From the NCBI GenBank assembly GCA_905250115.1, contig CAJNOI010000021.1, positions 627,895 to 691,894 on the forward strand: DNA of 64,000 nt, written 5' to 3'. Shown here one piece after another: positions 57,925 to 64,000 of the stretch (positions within the stretch are counted from its first letter, which is position 1; each line of letters opens with the position of its first letter). Position numbers and translations under genes: made by a program. The notes beneath the pieces were generated by a model. The model had not been told where the DNA came from. It made no database searches and saw only the letters and a list, made by a program, of their open reading frames with translations. Source of the stretch: Adineta steineri. Taxonomy: Eukaryota; Rotifera; Eurotatoria; Adinetida; Adinetidae.

Positions 57925-60900
57925 ATGAATATGTCCAAGTTGTATTTTATTCGAATATATATATTGAAGAATGTTTTAGATAGTGACACTTATATTCATA
58001 ATCATATGTTGGTCTCTTTCGTATTTCTTCTTGCAATCATTTTCCATCGTTCGAGCTGTCAATACGATCGTAATAATGCTGCGGCAGGTATTAAATTGTC
58101 TGCCAATGATCAACTACTCGTCTCAGCATCCAATGCCTTCTTCAATTTTGGTGTTGTCATTAATCCGTTTAATAGTTCAAGAACGGATGTACGTAAACAT
58201 TGCAATGTAAAATATCTGTCGACTGATCATTTTGTTCACAGTGTTCGTGTTATTGGTGCAGCTAACAATGGAACTAATCGTGAACTGTTCATGTTCGCTT
58301 TTGCGGGTGAAATTACAACGGTATCGACACTATTTATTTGTCTTGTTACCGTCTCACGATCGACATGTGAAGCACAACGTCAAATGACAATTTTACAAAG
58401 TGCAGATAAGCCGCAAAATTATTTTCTAATCGGTGTCGATTCTCATGCAACCTTTATTTACGGCTTCACTGATACCATAGCATTCAAACTCGAGATCGCT
58501 ACTAATCAAATTGTCCAGAATCTAACACTAGAAGCACTCTGGCCATCGATTATATTTATTCCTCATGCACTTGATCTAGGTGTTGAATGGGCGGTAGTGG
58601 TTGGGTATGGTTTTAATCGAAGCGAGAAAAAGAATTATGCTATTATGGAATGTTTTATTGATCTTATTTCGTTTATAAGTCGCTCGTGTCAAACGCTTAT
58701 TATCGAAAGTACTTATTTAGTACCATCTAATCTTCTTTCGTACAACGAATTCTATGAAGTGTCAGTCGCTATTCGAAATGAAAACGTACTCGTCGGTATT
58801 CATCGTCTTAATACAATCGTAATATTGCAAAAGAATGAAACGTCATTAATAAAAACACATGTATATACTGTGACTTCATCGAGCTTGTCTTCATTCGGAC
58901 GTTTGGTAGGATGGGTGGACGAACAGACTATAGCCGTAGTAGCTTATCATAGTTTTCACACATCGTGGTCACAATCACAGATATTTTTCTATGACAAAAA
59001 CTTAGTTTCGTCCACTTCTCCACTCTATACATTTCCGAATAATCAACAAGTAATTGGTAGTAAATTACTTCAACCGCATTTTGTTCGTTTGATCATTACT
59101 AATAATGGAAATTTAGCTCTATTAACTGATTTTAGTCATGTTATAGTTTTGCCAATGGCTCCTATTAATTATGCTTCAGTATGGATCGAGCCGTCGGCTA
59201 GAACATTCGTATTCTATTACTCACCTATGACTTGTATCGGTGGTACGTTCAAAAATGAATCCGGTCTAGGTCCTTGTACAGTCTGTTTACCTGGAACTCG
59301 AAATCCCGGTATAGCATGCTTTGCAGGGACTTCGTGTATTCCTTGTTCTCGAAACAGCTCGAACTCGTACTGTTCACTTGCATCTCTCGTCGAATTTGAT
59401 TTAAACACGATGCCATCCTATAGTCAAATAACGGCTTATCCAGTATCAGCCGATACGACTAATTTCGATGATATTCTCTTGGAGAACATGTTTCATATAG
59501 ATCTAAGTTCTTCATGTTTGATTATTTCGCCTTTTTTCTGGACGTTAGTTGCTGGTGCTTTTGCTTTTTCTGTTTGGATAATAATGACAGTAATAAAACT
59601 AGGCAAATGGAAACAGTATAATCGCTATCGAACACAAGTAAAAACGATCTTTACGCGTACAGATCTCATTAGTGAAGGACAACTTTGGGTCGGCGGATTA
59701 GCTACTATGGCTATTATTGTTCTCGTTTCATTTGCCTATTGGTTTTCTATATCGTTTCTCAAACGTTATCCAATCGAAGAAATCTTTGAACCAGCAAACT
59801 TTGCTTGTGACTCAACGTTGATCAATGCAAAATTTACTACAGGTCTTGATCTACTCGCAATACCAAAATCGATCGATGCTCAGCGAATCATTACTCTTCT
59901 CGATAATCAAATTTTTAACATCACAGTTGAACTCATTAATACCGGTTTTACTTGTGATAATATCACAGTTCAAGAAAATTTAATTGGAACACACTATGCT
60001 GACTTAATAATACCGTCATGTGAACGTTCAGAATGGAATGCTGTAACGTCAGTAACTTTCACTCTACCCTATCATTACTCATCTGTACAACTCAATATGA
60101 CAGGTCCTCATTGGGCGAGTGCTGTTCGTATATGTCTTCGAGGTGAGAGTCAAACAATGATGAACAGTATGTTACATGCATTAGATTTCTGCCAATTGTT
60201 TTCAGCAGAGAATCAAACATTAGCTCATGCATCTACAATTCCATTTATATTGATGAAAATTATTAATATAACAAAAAGTATGGAAAAATCTCATTCGACT
60301 ACTTATTCTGGTTTGTGGCTATCGTCCGTACACGGTGCATTATTATCTAATGAGGCGTTCTACGCTGAGTTCGGCAACTATTTACGATATACATTTGCAT
60401 TGACTACTATTCGTATTACGTTTGAAGAACGTTCATTCTATATTAAAAATATTCAAGAACCCATCGTACGAACACGACAAACTGTCTTTCAAGCGTTATT
60501 ATTCACTTCATTGGTTATTGAATTATTTGGCTTTTCATTTCTCTTAACTAAACTTTTCGTCTTGCCAATTATGCGACGAATGGTAACTATGTGTCAGAAA
60601 TATCGTAATCGAATTCAAAACCATCAAAACGATGTCCCTGTCCAACATACACGATCATCACAACATGCTAGCAGAAGTTCTGTTTATGTTAATCTAGAAC
60701 TTGAAAGATGGCCCAAGGTCGAATGTACACCATCGAATCAATTTCAATCAAATCAAATTGACGATATTGAAATCGATTGCATATCGCTTGAAGCAAGGCG
60801 TCACATGTATCTTCCAAACCGTCCATGTAAATATGTTTTGACCCGACGAGCATCTGAACCACGACTAGTTTGCTTAGAAGATCCAAAGAACGAACTCGAT

Positions 60901-60957
60901 GATTGCCATGGAAATATTATTCCATCTAGATGCAGTTTCGTTGAGGAAAATGTCTGA
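57925..60957 (+). CDS. Large Cys-containing membrane protein, about three TM segments, intronless
   Basis: A single frame of 1010 residues. The better start may be the ATG at 58006, which opens directly on a signal peptide (MLVSFVFLLAIIFHRSSC). The first 400 residues have repeated beta-strand patterns (FVHSVRVIGAANNGTN, RLVGWVDEQTIAVVAYHSF), perhaps a propeller. A Cys-rich segment at about 435-495 follows (CIGGTF, CTVCLPGTRNPGIACFAG, CIPCSRNSSNSYC), recalling a TNFR/GCC2-type module. TM helices lie near 535-555 (FFWTLVAGAFAFSVWIIMTV), 592-612 (LATMAIIVLVSFAYWFSISF) and 860-885 (LLFTSLVIELFGFSFLLTKL). A second extracellular domain lies between the last two. The cytoplasmic tail is Ser/Arg/Gln-rich. 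Function is unknown. Confidence 0.8.
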   Translation: MNMSKLYFIRIYILKNVLDSDTYIHNHMLVSFVFLLAIIFHRSSCQYDRNNAAAGIKLSANDQLLVSASNAFFNFGVVINPFNSSRTDVRKHCNVKYLSTDHFVHSVRVIGAANNGTNRELFMFAFAGEITTVSTLFICLVTVSRSTCEAQRQMTILQSADKPQNYFLIGVDSHATFIYGFTDTIAFKLEIATNQIVQNLTLEALWPSIIFIPHALDLGVEWAVVVGYGFNRSEKKNYAIMECFIDLISFISRSCQTLIIESTYLVPSNLLSYNEFYEVSVAIRNENVLVGIHRLNTIVILQKNETSLIKTHVYTVTSSSLSSFGRLVGWVDEQTIAVVAYHSFHTSWSQSQIFFYDKNLVSSTSPLYTFPNNQQVIGSKLLQPHFVRLIITNNGNLALLTDFSHVIVLPMAPINYASVWIEPSARTFVFYYSPMTCIGGTFKNESGLGPCTVCLPGTRNPGIACFAGTSCIPCSRNSSNSYCSLASLVEFDLNTMPSYSQITAYPVSADTTNFDDILLENMFHIDLSSSCLIISPFFWTLVAGAFAFSVWIIMTVIKLGKWKQYNRYRTQVKTIFTRTDLISEGQLWVGGLATMAIIVLVSFAYWFSISFLKRYPIEEIFEPANFACDSTLINAKFTTGLDLLAIPKSIDAQRIITLLDNQIFNITVELINTGFTCDNITVQENLIGTHYADLIIPSCERSEWNAVTSVTFTLPYHYSSVQLNMTGPHWASAVRICLRGESQTMMNSMLHALDFCQLFSAENQTLAHASTIPFILMKIINITKSMEKSHSTTYSGLWLSSVHGALLSNEAFYAEFGNYLRYTFALTTIRITFEERSFYIKNIQEPIVRTRQTVFQALLFTSLVIELFGFSFLLTKLFVLPIMRRMVTMCQKYRNRIQNHQNDVPVQHTRSSQHASRSSVYVNLELERWPKVECTPSNQFQSNQIDDIEIDCISLEARRHMYLPNRPCKYVLTRRASEPRLVCLEDPKNELDDCHGNIIPSRCSFVEENV

Positions 60958-62416
60958 ACACGTCAAGACTCACTCTTATTTCAAATTGCCAACGTTGCTG
61001 AAATATTTTTTTTTCGTCGAATCGTATTCATAAAAGTTAAGAGTGTATGTGAATAATAAATAGTTACACTCACACTATTTTTCTATCAAAATAAAATGTA
61101 AAATACTTGCGAAAACTCTTCTATCGTGAAAAAGAAATTATGATAAGAATAGTTTTGAATATGTGCTTTTTAATAATTGAAATTAATGTTGTATTGTTGA
61201 ATTATTTCCGAAGAGCAATAATTAATGTAAGCAGTCTACTTATACTAATGGGTCGCGCATAATAAAGGGATCTCTCAGTATTTTGCAGTCATTTCACTAA
61301 TATTTCAATACAAAAGAAAAGTTTATTTTAGAAAAATATTCGTCGTAAAATTTTCTATAAAATGCAGTTGTTTTTATTATCTTAAATAATCTCTATTATT
61401 TTGTGACATACAATACAATTGCTTATAGTTCAAGAATTATAACTTTCAAAAGCAATATTTTATCGAATTTTTTTATTGCATGTCTTTATTCAGATATGTA
61501 TCTAAATACAACAGATTCATACTTGATGTGTATTCAATTGACAGCAAATCTAAGCAAAATTGGTTTAATCATCTATTTATTTACTTACTTCAAGTAAGTC
61601 TTTCAAATGTGTTCATTTGTTACAATAATCTGAATGAACAACGTATGCATTTTATTGATTTCTTCTCTTCTATTTCAATGTAACTTACATTGTGTAAATC
61701 ACCTTCGAGACTACATAAGATATATTTGACATATGCTCTTAGGTACAGAATAAGCGAATACAATTCAATAAAAAATAATCTGAGCTAACTAATTTAAAGT
61801 TTCTTACATTAACAGCGAATGCTTATACTACTATAATACATGAATTTCTTATTCAGTCTTCAGTTCTATTTAACTTAACCGCTACCATTTTTCTTAACTA
61901 TTAACTTTTTCTAAAACAGTTGTAAGTCCTACATTGCCATATATATGTTTGGATTGAAGTAGAATCGAATCTTAATCAATTATTGAATATGAACTTTATT
62001 CTGGTTAAATTAGTCGGTTTGATGACACGTACTTTTTCATATGCAACTATACAGTGTATGCCTGTTTTATTATGTTTCGACATTTTTATTTATTCCTCTT
62101 GTATATCTGTCACTTGTCGTCTACAACTTCAATCGTCATTTTTTATTATTCTTCAAACCATTAAAAGTTATCGTTAGTACTGAGCTGTAGCTGTTTCATA
62201 TTCATCATTAATGGAATACAATATTTCATGAGACATTGGATAATAGTTTAGTTAAATTTATTCAAACACCATTTCATATATAGTTTTAAAATCAAAATAA
62301 AAGGGAACTACATAAAAAATTTTCTCTCCCATCACCTTCTTATATAGTTAAGATGAATATTAATGTAAACACTCTCATACAAAAAAGCAGCAAGAAAAGT
62401 GATCTGCAATTTATAC
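60958..62416. other. Convergent intergenic region
   Basis: It lies between the 3' ends of the 1010-residue membrane protein and the EGF-array gene. A degenerate hairpin copy is near 61038-61078. Open frames at 61.4-62.2 kb look incidental. Confidence 0.4.
61038..61078. repeat. Telomere-like hairpin repeat copy, degenerate
   Basis: TTAAGAGTGTATGTGAAT on the left and TTACACTCACACTAT on the right. It lies 81 bp after the stop codon of the large membrane protein. Confidence 0.45.
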
Positions 62417-64000
62417 TTAATCACCGCAAACATGTAGTAAAGAAAACGACTTTGTTGCACCATTTATTACGGCTGTTGCACTCAGAAGAGTATCTTGACT
62501 TGACGTGTATACATAGGCATGTTGTGTGCTTGGTGTTTGAATCATTCTTGTCACACGGCCAGCTATCTTAAATTGGCACTCGATGGAGACAAAAAGTGTT
62601 GATATATCGGGTGTACTGAAATGCCAACCATAACGACAACCATTCGAAGATTTAGGACAAGTACCTTTTTGAAACGTCTTACTAGTTGCATTGACATGTT
62701 TTGGGTTTACATTCGCTGCACAACGACCGGCAGTCAAAGTACAAGTTACATGACCATTTGAACCTGTATTTGTGTAGCCTGTCTTACAAGTACATTTAAC
62801 TGCATTTGTTGCTGTATCATGGGAACACATTGAATTAGCATCACATCCGCCATTCTTCACTTCACAGCTATCTATAAATACACAATATAAGAATGTGTGG
62901 TAAACGTATTTATTGATGATTTATATGAATTGTTCTACCTGTACAAACAAGTTTATTTTTAGCGCCAGTATTTGTGGTTCCAACTTTGCAACTACATATT
63001 GTTGCAAATGTTTTAGCATCATGTGAACAAACTGAATTGTAAGGGCAGCCACCATTATCCACTTCACATTCATCTAAATAAATTAGAAATAAATTAAATT
63101 TTTTATTGTACTTTATCTTGGTTCATTTTCTTCAATTCCTTACCTACGCAAACAGGATTGCAGGTACAACCTACGACTACATAACCTGTCTTGCAAGCAC
63201 ATTTGGTCGCAAATGTTTTTGAATCATGAGAACATTGAGCATTTTCATTGCATCCACCGTTATTCACTTTACAACTGTCTAAAATGATTATAACAATGCT
63301 TACGTCACATATCTTCACAAATTCTTTATTGATCTTCTTACCTGTGCAAGTGACCTGAGAGGAGGTCCCAGTATTAGTGTAACCAGTCTTACAAGTACAC
63401 TTGACTGCACCTGTTGATGAACTACGCGAACAGATTGCATTAGCACCACATCCGCCATTATTTACTGTACAAACATCTGCAAATAGAAGATATCGAAAAA
63501 GATTTTTAATACTTTTAGACCATTTTTATTAGCCGATCTTTTTTACCTTTGCATACGACACTTGAATTAGTACCAGTATTGACGTATCCAGTATTGCAAG
63601 TGCATTTGACTGCATATGTTGTCATGTCATGTGTACAAACTGTATTTGAGCCACATCCACCATTTTTCACTTTACAGCTATCTAAAAAGGACAATAGTCA
63701 CAAAAAATATATCATGTCTTACAACTTAGAAATTTCTCTGTTGAATGCTTTACCTGTACAAATGACATTAGAGGAGCAACCAGTATTTGTATATCCAGTT
63801 TTGCACGTACATTCAGGTAAATTTGTTTTTTTATTATGCGAACAGATTGCATTAATATCGCATCCACCATTTTTCACTTTGCAACTGTCTATATAAATTA
63901 AACGAGAAAAAACTTTTCAAGAATTTTCATTTAGTTTCTTACCTGTGCAGGTAACATTAGAACCGGCACCTGTATTTGTATATCCAGTGTTGCAAGTACA
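62417..64000 (-). CDS. EGF-repeat array protein, C-terminal part (5' end outside window)
   Basis: Minus-strand exons, each one EGF-like module in phase 1-1: from 64000 (partial) to 63943, then 63898-63754, 63681-63547, 63476-63342, 63278-63144 and 63073-62939, and a last exon 62871-62417. Each module reads D.C.V.NGGC..NA.CSHD, then a T.A..C.CK.GYTNTG segment ending in C, the pattern of secreted or matrix EGF arrays. The last exon adds, after its EGF, a non-EGF domain of about 100 residues (GRCAANVNPKHVNATSKTF, then SIECQFKIAGRVTRMIQTPS) and ends HVCGD. No membrane helix follows, so a secreted product or a different anchor is likely. Modules are very similar to one another, which points to recent exon duplication. 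Confidence 0.85.

Noticed and set aside
316-61078. CRISPR-like array interpretation of the recurring G/C-rich motifs
   Set aside because: Copies are kilobases apart, are inverted repeats of variable length and have no regular spacers. The genome is clearly eukaryotic with introns.
61403-62177. Several 60-70 residue frames in the convergent intergenic region
   Set aside because: AT-driven composition with overlapping alternative frames, no splice partners and no domain signal.

Overview
The window reads as nuclear DNA of a bdelloid rotifer (Adineta/Rotaria type). It is AT-rich. Introns are mostly 45-70 bp with GTAAGT-like donors and TTTAG acceptors. It carries families that expand in bdelloids: TM-anchored kelch-repeat proteins, intron-poor rhodopsin-like receptors, LDLa/EGF/7TM receptors, ADP-ribosyltransferase-TPR proteins and F-box/leucine-rich proteins. 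It also has a MalQ-type amylomaltase, which is rare in animals and a likely horizontal acquisition. Species assignment is inference. Multi-exon models were built by hand from splice signals and exon phase. Most close in frame from ATG to stop; the partial and broken loci do not.

Layout. 1-276: 3' end of a membrane protein. 3.05-5.63 kb (+): TM-kelch gene. 6.77-7.30 kb (-): Ly6/uPAR-like GPI protein. 9.09-10.05 and 11.59-12.67 kb (+): two 7TM receptors. 14.69-19.85 kb (+): 11-exon gene joining three GEVED-like extracellular repeats, a membrane segment, a proline-rich linker and kelch repeats. 21.2 kb (+): small multi-span protein. 21.7-26.3 kb: a mosaic of broken genes and repeats (F-box fragment, GC-rich repeat, five decayed copies of one small gene) with G/C-asymmetric hairpins at most joints. 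27.0-31.8 kb (+): intronless 1585-residue LDLa/EGF/7TM receptor. 32.1-32.65 kb (-): transposase remnant. 33.0-34.7 kb (-): amylomaltase. 35.4-36.25 kb (-): small gene with two GC-rich repeat copies. 37.3-39.2 kb (-): hedgehog-type Hint (Hog) protein without a Hedge domain. 40.3-42.3 kb (+): sialate O-acetylesterase. 42.9-45.1 kb (-): ART-TPR protein. 47.9-49.0 kb (+): type II membrane glycosyltransferase-like protein. 50.0-52.1 kb (+): F-box protein. 52.9 kb (+): small secreted Cys-rich protein. 54.9-56.8 kb: gene remnants around a 100-N assembly gap. 57.9-61.0 kb (+): 1010-residue membrane protein. 62.4-64.0 kb (-): 3' part of an EGF-array gene, one EGF per exon.

The most unusual signal is a dispersed family of short hairpins, about 24 full, half or degenerate copies. 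The left arm resembles TTGAGGGTGTGGGTGTGG and the right arm is its complement. The arms resemble the TGTGGG-type telomeric repeat reported for bdelloids (from memory). Copies lie downstream of genes, inside introns, and at the breakpoints of truncated segments. A 70-bp hAT-like MITE with a perfect 8-bp target duplication sits in an intron of the GEVED-kelch gene.

The genes form no evident pathway; this is a gene-sparse, accessory-looking region rich in surface receptors and adhesion-type proteins.
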